A stretch of DNA of 64,000 nt from Phylloscopus collybita (lineage: Eukaryota > Chordata > Aves > Passeriformes > Phylloscopidae): NCBI GenBank assembly GCA_027886175.1, contig JAJNNQ010000011.1:6301961-6365960 (forward strand). The letters run 5' to 3'. The translations under genes and the position numbers were made by a program. Position 1 is the stretch's first letter. Each line of letters starts with the position of its first letter. The notes under the pieces were generated by a model. It ran no database searches, had not been told where the DNA came from, and worked only from the letters and a program-made list of their open reading frames with translations. Positions 46,073 to 54,802 of the stretch are shown in pieces.

Positions 46073-48145
46073 TCAGTGGTTGGAGAGCAGCACCCAGAGG
46101 CGAAAGCGCAGCTGACCATAGGCTCTCATTGCCTCTCTGTGGGCAGCTGGATCTCGAGCCAGGTGCTCAAAGAGGTTGAGCGGCTCAACCGTTTCCACTG
46201 CCGGCGGCACGCGGATCTCTGCAGGAAGCCGCTCGTTGCCCAGCACAAAGTGGTCCAGGCATTTCAACTGCAGGCAGCGGCCCAGGTAGGACATGATGTC
46301 CCAGAGCCGCCGCGCAAACTCCCTCCTGCGCCACTTGGACAGCGGCACGGTGGTCAGCACGTGCATGACCACGGTCTTCCAGATAGAGCTGGAAAACCCC
46401 GTGCCCCTGAGGATGCAGGTGAAGACCTGCAGGCATTTCAGGTGCAAGTTCTCACAGGGCACCTGCCTGGCGATGTGCTGGAAGAACTTTGCCTCAGCCA
46501 CAGCGAATGTCTCAGGCCACTCTGTGCTTGCCACGACGTCGGCCTCGGCGGCCTGGCTGACCACAAAGACGTCGGAGTCTCCTTGGCGCACCCCAAGGAG
46601 CATCTCCACCGTCAGGCTCTTCTTGCCTTTGCTCAGCCGGCATTGGCAGGACCGGCTGCCGGGCTGAATCTCCAAGCGCCAGGACTGTGACTGAGGCACA
46701 TGCAGCCACGAGGATCTGACCAACTGGGAGAACCAGTGGGAGGTTTTCTCCACGTCCAGGTAGGAGGCGGTGCAGAGTGTCTTGAGGAGGCTGCGCTTCT
46801 GCCTCCGCCGCAGCTCCTTCTGCGAGTGGTGCAGGAGGCACAGCAGCTCCTGGCCCAGCTGCTCCCTCTTGCACGTGCACACCAGCTCCACGCGGACCCT
46901 GAAGCTCCTTGCTGCCGTCTGCCCTGCACCGTTGGGCTCCAGGTGGAAGGCGTGCCCTGGCGGGGGATTCAGCGGCACCAGCACGCGGTACACCCCATCC
47001 CACTCACGGGGACTCCAACCCTCAAAGGCACTGCCCACCCCGATGGCTTCTTCAGGAACCGGCAAGAAGCTATTGCTGACGCTGTCCACAAAGACACGCC
47101 TCAAGCTCTCCATCAGCTCCGCTGTCACTGAGCACCCTGTCTCCAGCTCCTCCACAGGCCACTGTACGCCATCCACAAAAAGGATGCTCTGCCTTCTCCC
47201 AACACCTCGGGTGTCTTTGTCTCCAGTTCCACCACGGCCTCTTTCTTCCTTGCCACCCTCACTGCCTTCTTTATCCCTGGCGGCCACGTTACCTTGTTGG
47301 TGTTTCCTCTCCTCATTCTTGTTTCCTTCCACATTTACCCTGCCCTGTTCCTCAGCCTTGCTTCTCTCATTGTCATCCTCTTTTATCGTTTCCTTCTTTT
47401 CTTGCTCAGTGGAAGCAAAACCACCGTGGTCTACTTCATTCCCACCATGGCTGCTTCTCTGGTCACTGGTGTCACTACTTTCCTGCACCTTCACATCTGT
47501 GTGTTCTTCCTTTCCTTCTACATTGCCTTCACCTTCGTTTACATCATCACTGTTGCCTGCCTTCATATTTACACCACTGGTTTTTTCATCCTTTCTGTCT
47601 CCTTCTTCTTTCTTTGCAGTGTCCGTGTCCTCCTCCACCTGCACATCCTGGTTTTCTCCATCCTTGGCTTCATCGCTGTCTCCTTCTTCTCCTTCAGCTG
47701 CAGGGCTGCCTTCTCTGTTGTTTCCACCGCTGCTGTCATCTGCCTCCACTGTCCCATCAAGGTCTTCTCTGCCCTCTTCTGCATCAACACTCTCCTCTTC
47801 CTGATCTTTTCCCCTCTCATCTCCCAAGGCCTTGCAAGAGCTCTGGTCCTTGCTGCTGCTGCTGGCTTCACAGCTCCTTCTCCTGCAGCTAAACCACAGG
47901 CCCAAGAGGAGCAGGAGTCCAGCAAGAACCCAGAATGGCCACTGCTGCAGAGCACCAAAGAGCAGGCTTCCCCAGCCCTTGTCCTGCTGCTCCAGCTCCT
48001 GCAGCAGCCGAGCCATCTCTCGTTCCAGCAGCTCCTGACGCTCCTGCATTTGCCGGTGCGTGGCCTCATCCAGCCCATCGCCAGCTGGCTGCGGGTACTG
48101 GATCAGGCTGTGCACGAGCACCAAGAGCAAGGCCAAGAACGCCAT
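46073..48145 (-). CDS. ITPRIPL1: ITPRIPL1-like membrane protein with Mab-21-type domain, 690 aa
   Basis: Related to the inositol trisphosphate receptor-interacting protein family. Order along the protein: hydrophobic start (MAFLALLLVLVHSL, residues 1-15), coiled coil with RQMQERQELLEREMARLLQ (31-55), membrane segment (69-87) followed by CRRRSC, acidic low-complexity region (about 108-314), then the Mab-21-like nucleotidyltransferase fold (about 320-690) with VGSAFEGWSPREWDGVY at 370-386. Human ITPRIPL1 is about 555 residues; the excess is mainly the Glu/Asp/Gly-rich region. I chose ATG 48145 (ACCATGG) because it lies just after an acceptor CTGCAG and starts the conserved leader; the open frame extends upstream to 48472 only through intron and exon 1. 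The gene lies between two inverted LTRs and spans the mirror axis of MHC-2 and MHC-3, yet is single. Mammalian ITPRIP affects calcium release; ITPRIPL1 has been linked to T-cell CD3. The function here is inferred. Confidence 0.85.
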   Translation of the reverse strand: MAFLALLLVLVHSLIQYPQPAGDGLDEATHRQMQERQELLEREMARLLQELEQQDKGWGSLLFGALQQWPFWVLAGLLLLLGLWFSCRRRSCEASSSSKDQSSCKALGDERGKDQEEESVDAEEGREDLDGTVEADDSSGGNNREGSPAAEGEEGDSDEAKDGENQDVQVEEDTDTAKKEEGDRKDEKTSGVNMKAGNSDDVNEGEGNVEGKEEHTDVKVQESSDTSDQRSSHGGNEVDHGGFASTEQEKKETIKEDDNERSKAEEQGRVNVEGNKNEERKHQQGNVAARDKEGSEGGKEERGRGGTGDKDTRGVGRRQSILFVDGVQWPVEELETGCSVTAELMESLRRVFVDSVSNSFLPVPEEAIGVGSAFEGWSPREWDGVYRVLVPLNPPPGHAFHLEPNGAGQTAARSFRVRVELVCTCKREQLGQELLCLLHHSQKELRRRQKRSLLKTLCTASYLDVEKTSHWFSQLVRSSWLHVPQSQSWRLEIQPGSRSCQCRLSKGKKSLTVEMLLGVRQGDSDVFVVSQAAEADVVASTEWPETFAVAEAKFFQHIARQVPCENLHLKCLQVFTCILRGTGFSSSIWKTVVMHVLTTVPLSKWRRREFARRLWDIMSYLGRCLQLKCLDHFVLGNERLPAEIRVPPAVETVEPLNLFEHLARDPAAHREAMRAYGQLRFRLWVLLSNH

Positions 48146-48436
48146 GGTCTGCAGGAGGACACACAGAAGGGGTTCAGTGGGGCCGCAAAGGAGCCAGACA
48201 GTGGGGGCAGGAGCCGCCGGGATGCGGCGGCAGGAAGGAGAGGGCCCCCCCGGCCCCGGCAGCTGGCCGGCGGCAAGGCCTGCACCGCTGCCCCCGCAGG
48301 CACCGGGGCCTGAGCACGGCGCTCCCGCCAGGGGCTGGGCCCCGCATGCAGGGCCAGATGACACGGCCCGGCTGGGTGCCGGCACTTCTGCCACAGCCCT
48401 CCCCCAGCCCTGTGTCCCCACTGTGTGTGCACTCAC

Positions 48437-48500
48437 CGCTTGTCCAAGCTCTGCTGGGGCAGCAGCACCCACTGGGGCCTTTTAGAGCCGCTGCCCCCAT
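48437..48500 (-). promoter_or_regulatory. TATA-like promoter and non-coding exon 1 of the ITPRIPL1-like gene
   Basis: On the minus strand CTCTAAAAGGCCCC (about 48488-48475) resembles a TATA box. A short exon ends at 48437 before GTGAGTGCAC. The intron runs to 48149, and exon 2 starts at 48148 with ACCATGG. The intron length of 288 bases fits a compact bird gene. Confidence 0.55.
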
Positions 48501-49046
48501 TGTGACACGGGCCCCGTGCTGTCACAGAACCCAGAGCGCATCACAGGCCGGCCCCAGCCGCCGTCCCCAGCCCAGCTCGGGGAACTCATCATGGCCCTGG
48601 ATGCCCAAAGCCCCAACAGACACCAAGCGCAGACGCGTCACTTGGGAACCTGGCAACCCCAGAGCTCCCCTTTCCAAAGCAGGCGCAAGTGCCCTCCCGC
48701 ACAACCCCTGTCAAATATAAATTTGGGTGACATGACCCATGGGTGTTCTCAGCACACAGCTGTAGGTTTTTATTTAATACTGGACAGGGGACATTTTTTT
48801 ATGATTGGTATTTAGATTTCTTACTTTTGAGGCAGGATGTAGGCTAATGTTTTGTTACACATTTAGTGAGAAATCTTTCTGAAACAAGTCCCCGTTGCTT
48901 GGAAGATGCACAGGAAGATCTAATACCATCTTGAAAAGGGCCAATAAGTTAGTTACGAAATTATGAATGTCTTCATTCAGCTCTTAGCTCTCAAACTCTA
49001 TGGTTCAACGCTGTGGAAAATTCTGGCATAGCCAGGATTTTGTTCA
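48500..49046. other. Upstream flank of the ITPRIPL1-like gene, no gene supported
   Basis: 48500-48710 is GC-rich, with weak open frames on both strands. 48720-49046 is AT-richer without recognisable features up to the LTR. Confidence 0.4.
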
Positions 49047-49574
49047 TGTATTGGTTTGGGCAAATTAGAAGAGCCTCCGAGGGGAAGTCCCCTAAGACAA
49101 ACCTCCACCACCCCTCCCCGCCCCCAGCCCTGGGTTTGGGAAGGAAATTCTTTGGAGGAGACAAGTGGAAAAAACCGATTTATTAACAAGAACTCTTCCC
49201 CCCACAAGAGAAAAGGAAAAGGCTCAAGTTACTGTGGGGGGAGGGCACAGAGCTTCTTCCGCGGGCTCAGAGATCCTCGGAGATCCTCAGGTCAGGTCCT
49301 CAGATCCAGAGCCGGTCCAAATCTTCGGGGGGGGGGGAGGGGGGAGAAAGGGAAAAGGGAGAAAAGAAAAAAAAACAGAAACAGCACAAAAACAAGCAGC
49401 AGAAAGCAAAAGCGGCTAAGTTAGCAAGCAGGAGCAAGCAAGCAGCAAGCCAGCCAGCCAGCAGCAAAGCCAAAAGCAGCAAGAGCAGCAGAAGCCACAG
49501 CCAGCAAAGCATTGGCTGTTAGACATAACAACACAGTCCAGATATGGGATATAAGGCTCTGTCAACCCAGGACA
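49047..49574 (-). mobile_element. 3' LTR of an ERVL-like provirus, minus orientation
   Basis: On the minus strand it runs from TGTCCTGGG at 49574 to CCAATACA at 49047, 528 bases. It is preceded (east side) by the polypurine-like GGGGTGGAA at 49575-49583. It is the mirror relative of 43419-43941. Confidence 0.85.
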
Positions 49575-49700
49575 TTCCACCCCTTATCCCATATCGTGGA
49601 CACACAATAAGAACTTCCATCTCACTTACTCAGACCTTCGACACTTACACATTTCCATCTGTCTTACTTGCTCGGACCTTTGACACTTCACATATGAGTC

Positions 49701-50996
49701 CTACCCCACATTCAGATCCCCCTGAGGTACACATCGTACTCTTCCATCTTTCTGCATTATCCACCATGTAGAACCCGATCCTTGAGCAGAGACAATTCCA
49801 CGGATGGGTTTGCCTGTACTCGAGGTAGGGTTGATCCATACTGTCTTTCTTGCTCGAACCTTTTTTGCCATATCGAGCACAGTCTCATGTGTCTCCTCTC
49901 GCTTCATTATTGCCAGAGCAGAAGCGTATTCAGGTGGCCCAAGTCGCACAAGTTTCCTCCACATTACAGGTGTACATGGTACCAGGTCTGGATTCCTAGT
50001 TGTTACATCATCTGAAAAAATGAGCTCTGCTACTGCCATCTCTCCCAGACGTTGGATCCCCTGTTCTATGGCCCTCCACTGTGTCTGCTGCAGATAGAGG
50101 TCATCTGCACACAGGTATCTTTGTGCTACACCATACAGAATCCGTTCCCAGAGGCTGTGAGCATTGGCTTCCCTCATCATGCCCTGGTCGATAACAGGAT
50201 CAAGTGACAGTGATCCCAAATGCCTCGCCTCAGTGCCATCCAGGACTGTAGCCTCCCCTGCAGCATCCCAGAGGCGAACTAACCAACTAATTATAGATTC
50301 ATTGGGTTGTCGCCTGTAATCCTTTCTTAGGCCCCTAAGGTCCTTTAGAGAAAAGGAATCAATATTGGCTCCAGAATCTACACCCCTCGATGTGGTTTCT
50401 GATTTTGGTGAAGTTCCTTCTCCTGGATTATCATCATCATCCTCCACCTTGCAATCGGTCTTCCTTGCACACTTTCCACCTTTTGTATTAGCAGCAACAG
50501 CCCTTAGTTGAGGCCTGCTGTCTGATTTAACTACTGGTCTGGAGCCTGGAATATTAGCTGCAGCCTGAGTGACTGGGATGGTAACTAGTTTATCTCCCTG
50601 TTCCCTGTCTTCTATCTGCTGTCCTTCAGTATCTAGCAGAGAACGATAAACATATGCCAAGGCCCAGCTCACTGCAATAATCCTTTCCTCCTTAGTATTA
50701 TTACCATGGCACTTCTCCTTCAAGTACCTTGCCACCTTAACTGGGTTCTGAATTTGTTCAGACGGGAGGTCCCAGATTATAGGATCAGAAAATTCCTTTA
50801 AAATTTGGCCTCTATCTTCCCATTTCCCACTCCATTCAAGATTTCTCCTACTTGGTTTTGCCCCTGAATCAGAAGTCTCATTAGCCCCTTTGGAAATCAC
50901 AGCTTTCATCTTATGTAAGCTGCAGACAGTATAGAGGACACTCACTAAATTAAATACCAGAAAGATGGACTCTTTAACACTCAGGGGAAACAACAT
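49701..50996 (-). CDS. ERV gag fused in frame to the pol C-terminus, 431 codons, open
   Basis: The minus-strand frame starts with a hydrophobic stretch (MLFPLSVKESIFLVFNLVSVLY). It continues as gag, including a KEERIIAVSWALAYVYRSLLD helix region, an acidic VEDDDDNPGEG run, and a capsid-like part (LRGLRKDYRRQPNESIISW, QRYLCADDLY). Near residue 383 it changes directly into the pol tail (KTVWINPTSS.GKP, then WWIMQKDG), the same tail as at 43150-43255. A deletion therefore removed protease, RT and integrase but kept the frame. No nucleocapsid zinc knuckle was found. There is no stop or frameshift across 431 codons, unlike every other ERV relic in the window. No protease or polymerase remains, so the element cannot move by itself. 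Confidence 0.7.
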   Translation of the reverse strand: MLFPLSVKESIFLVFNLVSVLYTVCSLHKMKAVISKGANETSDSGAKPSRRNLEWSGKWEDRGQILKEFSDPIIWDLPSEQIQNPVKVARYLKEKCHGNNTKEERIIAVSWALAYVYRSLLDTEGQQIEDREQGDKLVTIPVTQAAANIPGSRPVVKSDSRPQLRAVAANTKGGKCARKTDCKVEDDDDNPGEGTSPKSETTSRGVDSGANIDSFSLKDLRGLRKDYRRQPNESIISWLVRLWDAAGEATVLDGTEARHLGSLSLDPVIDQGMMREANAHSLWERILYGVAQRYLCADDLYLQQTQWRAIEQGIQRLGEMAVAELIFSDDVTTRNPDLVPCTPVMWRKLVRLGPPEYASALAIMKREETHETVLDMAKKVRARKTVWINPTSSTGKPIRGIVSAQGSGSTWWIMQKDGRVRCVPQGDLNVG

Positions 50997-51366
50997 TTTC
51001 TAATAGAGATATAAACAATTCATAGGAGAAGAGGGAAAACAGAGGCTGAAAAAGCTCCTCCCCCACTTCTCCCCTAACAAACTGAGTGCTCTGCCATAAT
51101 AACGAACCATCAAACATATTTACAGCCTTTCTGTAAATCATCACAAACAAGCCCAGCCCAATGAATATTCTGATTAGTGCCCCACGGCTACACGAACTAC
51201 GTATGAGGAGCAATACCAGAGCTATTTCCGGGTAAGGAAATAGCCCTAGGTACCACAGAAATAGTAGAATCTCAAAAGACCCTAGGGACCAAAAATATTG
51301 GGAGGCTTTCACCCCAAATGACATTATGAGTCTAGAAAAAAACATCCCAATACACCCAAAAAACAA
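50974..51366 (-). CDS. Hydrophobic 130-codon open frame in the ERV leader
   Basis: Minus-strand frame between the primer site and gag, overlapping the gag start by 23 bases in another frame. It starts MFFGCIGMFFSRLIMSFG and is rich in Leu, Phe and Ile, with two or three possible membrane segments (FEILLFLWYLGLFPYPEIAL; LIRIFIGLGLFVMIY). I recognise no family. The same hydrophobic bias appears in the gag start. It may be a chance frame in a leader sequence, or a small membrane protein of this ERV lineage. Confidence 0.3.
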   Translation of the reverse strand: MFFGCIGMFFSRLIMSFGVKASQYFWSLGSFEILLFLWYLGLFPYPEIALVLLLIRSSCSRGALIRIFIGLGLFVMIYRKAVNMFDGSLLWQSTQFVRGEVGEELFQPLFSLFSYELFISLLENVVSPEC

Positions 51367-51423
51367 TTAGAATCACCAATATTATTATTATTAAGGTTTT
51401 TTCCACTTGCTTTGGTTCCAAGT

Positions 51424-51441
51424 TTCCCGGCCAATGCACCA
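51424..51441 (-). other. ERV primer-binding site, tRNA-Gly(GCC) type
   Basis: On the minus strand TGGTGCATTGGCCGGGAA is complementary, 18 of 18, to the 3' end of tRNA-Gly(GCC) with CCA, as I remember that tRNA. It begins five bases after the 5' LTR end at 51447. Confidence 0.8.
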
Positions 51442-51446
51442 AAAAG

Positions 51447-51975
51447 TGTGTTGGTTTTAGGGCAAATTAGAAGACCCTCCGAGAGGAAATCCCCTAAGAC
51501 AAACCTCCACCACCCCTCCCCGCCCCCAGCCCTGGGTTTGGGAAGGAAATTCTTTGGAGGAGACAAGTGGAAAAAAACGATTTATTGACAAGAACTCTTC
51601 CCCCCACAAGAGAAAAGGAAAAGGCTCAAGTTACTGTGGGGGGAGGGCACAGAGCTTCTTCCGCGGGCTCGGAGATCCTCGAAGATCCTCAGGTCAGGTC
51701 CTCAGGTCCGGAGCCGGTCCAAATCTTCGGGGGGGGGGGAAGGGAAAAAGGGAGAAAAGGAAAAAAAAAAACCAGAAACAGCGCAAAAACAGGCGGCAGA
51801 AAGCAAAAGCCGCTAAGTTAGCAAGCAGGAGCAAGCAAGCAGCAAGCAAGCAGCCAGCCAAAGCCAAAAGCCAAAAGCAGCAAGAGCAGCAGAAGCCACA
51901 GCCAGCCAAGCATTGGCTGTTAGACATAACAACACAGTCCAGATATGGGATATAAGGCACCGTCAACCCAGGACA
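51447..51975 (-). mobile_element. 5' LTR of the ERVL-like provirus, minus orientation
   Basis: On the minus strand it runs from TGTCCTGGG at 51975 to AACACA at 51447, 529 bases. It joins class II intron 1 at GGGGGAG, the same junction as CTCCCCC before 42319. It transcribes away from MHC-3. Confidence 0.85.
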
Positions 51976-52702
51976 GGGGGAGAAGGGGGGAAAGGGGGAA
52001 AAGGGGGGAGCCCGGGATGGGAGCGGGGGAGGAGGAGGGGACCCCCCGAAGGAAGAGCGGGAGGGGCTGAGGGTCGGGGGAAGGCGAGGGAGGGGTGGGA
52101 GAGGGTGGGGAAGTGGGGAAAAGGGGAGGGTGGGACCCCCAAACTGAGCGGGAGGGGGCTGGGGATGGGGGGATTGAGTTCCAAAGGGTGGGAAAGGGAG
52201 AAAAGGCGGGAACGGGACCCCGAGAGGGATTTGGGGAGCGGCTGAAGGTGGGAGGGGAGGGGATGGGAAAGGGGAAATGGGGGGAAGGGTGGGAAAGAGG
52301 AAGCGGCAGCGCGGGCGGGAGGGACCCGTGGCGGCCGTGGGGCACAGGGGGTGCGGAGCGGGGATCCGGGGGGGCCCGGAGCTCTGGGGGTGCTGGGGGG
52401 GCAGCCCCTGACCTGTGTCCGGCACACCCAGGGGTGTTCCAGCTGATGAAGAAGTCCGAGTGTCACTTCATTAACGGCACCGAGCGGGTGAGGTTCGAGG
52501 AGAGGCAAATCCACACCCGGGAGCAGCTCTTCCACTTGGACAGCGACGTGGGGCTGTGCGTGGGGGACACCCCCTTTGGGGACAAACAGGCCCGGTACTG
52601 GAACAACCAACCAGAAACACTGGAGTACAAACGGGGCCAAGCGGACAGGCTCTGCCCCCACAACTACGAGGGGATCACCCCGTTCCTGGTGGAGCGCAGA
52701 GG
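51640..52702 (+). repeat. Palindrome P2, right arm (LTR, intron 1, MHC-3 5' end)
   Basis: Reverse complement of 41590-42663. The G-rich intron-1 DNA (51976-52431) shows only a few base differences. No leader exon was found in it. Confidence 0.85.
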
Positions 52703-54199
52703 TGAGCGTGGGGCAGAGCGCGTCCCCTCGGGCCCTGCCCTGGCAATGACCCTGGAGCCCCTCAAACCCTCCCTGGGAATCACCCCAGAGCCCTCAGCCC
52801 TCCTTGGGCCCATCCCCGGGACCTCCCAGTCCATCCCAGTCCCTCCCAGTCCATCCCAGTCTCTCCCGGTGCCCCCCCGCGTGTTCATCCCGGCCGTGTG
52901 TGGAGGCGACGCCTCTCAGCCAATCAGAGCGCGAGTTGCTGATGACTCATCAGTTGCCAGGCAGACCCGCAGCGCCGAGCGCCCCGCGCGGGACTCGGCC
53001 TCCCAGCGCCGCGCGCTTCATTCCCAGTCCATTCCCAGTCCATTCCCAGTCCCTCCCAAGCCTACACCGCCCCTCCACTCTCTCTCCCAGTTCCCCCCAG
53101 CTGATCCCAGTCTGTCCCCTCTCTCTCCCAGTGCCCCCCAGCGTTTCCATCTCGCTGCTGCCCTCGAGCTCCCAGCCCGGCCCCGGCCGCCTGCTCTGCT
53201 CCGGGATGGATTTCTCCCCTGCCCAGAGCCGGCTGAGGTGGTTCCAGGGCCAGCAGGAGCTCTCGGGGCACGTGGTGGCCACCGCCGTGGTGCCCAACGG
53301 GGACTGGAGCCACCAGCTGCTGGTGCTGCTGGAAACGCCCCCCCGGCCCCGCGGAGTCACCTCCAGCTGCCAGGTGGAGCACGTCAGCCTGGAGCAGCCC
53401 CTGAGCCGGCACTGGGGCACGGGGGAGCCGCTGGCCGGGCCGGCAGAGGCACTGGGATGTGCTGGGAGCAACTGGGAGGGAGCTGGGGAGAGCCCGGTTG
53501 GAACTGGGAGAGGGGCTGGGGGCTGTGGAAGGGCGGAGCAGGAGTTTGGAGGGGGCTGGGGAGGGTGGGATGGGGTTCCGGGGCTGCTGGGGGGCGCTGG
53601 GAGAGAGTTTGGGGGTGCTGGGTGTGACTGGGAGGGATGGGAGTGAGCCTGGAGGGGCTGGGAGGAGCTGGGGGATGGGAAAGCGGGGCTGAGATGAGGT
53701 TGGTTTTGCTGGGAAGAGACTGGGAGGGGTCTGGGTGAGTCCTGGAGGGGCTGGGAAGGGACCGGGAGAGGCTTTGGGGGTCCTGGGGGGCAACTGGGAG
53801 GGGGCTGTGGGATCCTGAGAGGGACAGGAGGGGCTTTGGGGGGTCCTGGGGAGGCCGGGAAGGGATTGGGAGGAGGTTTCAGGGGGTCCTGGGTGGGCTG
53901 GGGGAGACTGGGAGGGAGCTTGGAGGGGCCTGGGGTGTCTGTGCGAGGTTTTGGGGGGTCCTGACCCCTGCGGACCCCCCAGAGATGCCGCCGGACGCCG
54001 CCCGCAGCAAGATGCTGCCGGGGATCGGGGGCTTCGTGTTGGGCTTCGTCTTCCCGGCGCTGGGGCTCGGCTTCTGCCTGCGCAGGAAGGTGAGGGGGGG
54101 TCCCGGGGGTGGTGTCCCCCATCCCCCGGAGCGTGTGTGCTCCCCCCGGGGCCCCCCAGCCCGGGGTCACCCCCTTTTCTCTGCCCACAGAGCTCCTGA
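52432..54199 (+). CDS. MHCIIB: MHC-3: class II beta chain, exons 2-5 intact, leader exon missing
   Basis: Beta chain of the class II peptide-presenting heterodimer. Exon 2 (52432-52701, 270 bases) encodes beta-1: SECHFINGTER (first Cys and the glycosylation site), DSDVGLCVGDTPFGD, YWNNQ with Trp61, and CPHNYE with the second Cys and Asn82. Exon 3 (53132-53416) encodes the Ig-like beta-2 domain with both Cys residues and LSRHW. Exon 4 (53983-54089) encodes MPPDAARSKML, a Gly-rich membrane helix and CLRRK. Exon 5 (54191-54199) adds SS and stop, a very short tail. All phases agree and no stop interrupts the exons. Two problems: exon 3 is followed by GC rather than GT, and no signal-peptide exon or X-Y promoter in the sense direction exists between the ERV LTR and exon 2. 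Expression would need an exon from elsewhere or an assembly correction. Confidence 0.8.
52920..52961 (-). promoter_or_regulatory. Inverted MHC class II X1-X2-Y promoter module in MHC-3 intron 2
   Basis: Same sites as in MHC-1: X1 at 52961-52948, X2 at 52947-52940, a 12-base spacer, and Y at 52927-52920, all on the minus strand. The flanking CpG-rich GCGCCGAGCGCC stretch to the east is shared too. MHC-2 lacks the whole segment of roughly 150 bases. Confidence 0.8.
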
Positions 54200-54802
54200 G
54201 CCAGCAGCAGCCGCAGCCCCTCCCCGTGGCCTCGGGCCCGGCCGGGACCCCCCGCTCTGTCCCCGCGCTGATTTTGGGGGGGTCGTGTGTCCCCCCAGCC
54301 CCGCTGGCACTCTGGCCCTGCCCGGCTGCTCCCAGTGTTCCCAGGAAAGCTTCCCAGTTCAGCCCAGTCCCGTTCATGGGGGGCACTGGGGAGGGACTTG
54401 GGGGGACCCTGCGGGGTGACCGTGCCTGGGGGGGCGGGGGCAGAACGGGCCCTGGGATGGATCGGGAATGGGGACCCCCGTGTGTCCCCCCCGTGTCACC
54501 CCGCTCTGGGGACTCCTTGGGGGGCACCTGAACCCCAACACGGCCCCCAGGGAACCCCAAAATGGCACCAGGACCCCTCTGAGCTGCCAGGGGAATTTGA
54601 GGAGGGGGCTCATGGGGGGTGCCCAGGCCGGGCCCAGAGCCCAGCGCTGCCCCAGCCCGACCTGCCCCGGCTCCATCCCGGGGATTGGAAAGGAGGAGGA
54701 GTGGGACCCCTCCCAAGGCAATTTGGGGGTCCCAGCCCCCTCTCATCCCCCACTTTTCCACCCCTTCCCCACAACCCCCAACCAGCCACTGCCACCTCCC
54801 CT

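Noticed and set aside
45763..46119. 118-codon minus frame overlapping the end of the ITPRIPL1-like gene
   Set aside because: It starts in another frame within the coding exon and runs into the expected 3' untranslated part; no family recognised.
48146..48472. N-terminal extension of the ITPRIPL1-like frame by 109 codons
   Set aside because: It crosses an acceptor, an intron and exon 1; the conserved leader begins at the ATG just after the acceptor.
46770..48720. Plus-strand frames of 344, 339 and 261 codons
   Set aside because: Antisense to the ITPRIPL1-like coding exon; Ser/Pro/Leu-rich shadow of its acidic region.
51447..51975. LTR as a sense promoter for MHC-3
   Set aside because: The LTR reads on the minus strand, away from the gene; antisense activity cannot be excluded.
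52095..54761. Frames of 510 (+) and 603 (-) codons across MHC-3
   Set aside because: The plus frame reads through class II exons and introns; the minus frame is antisense Pro-rich shadow of GC-rich DNA.
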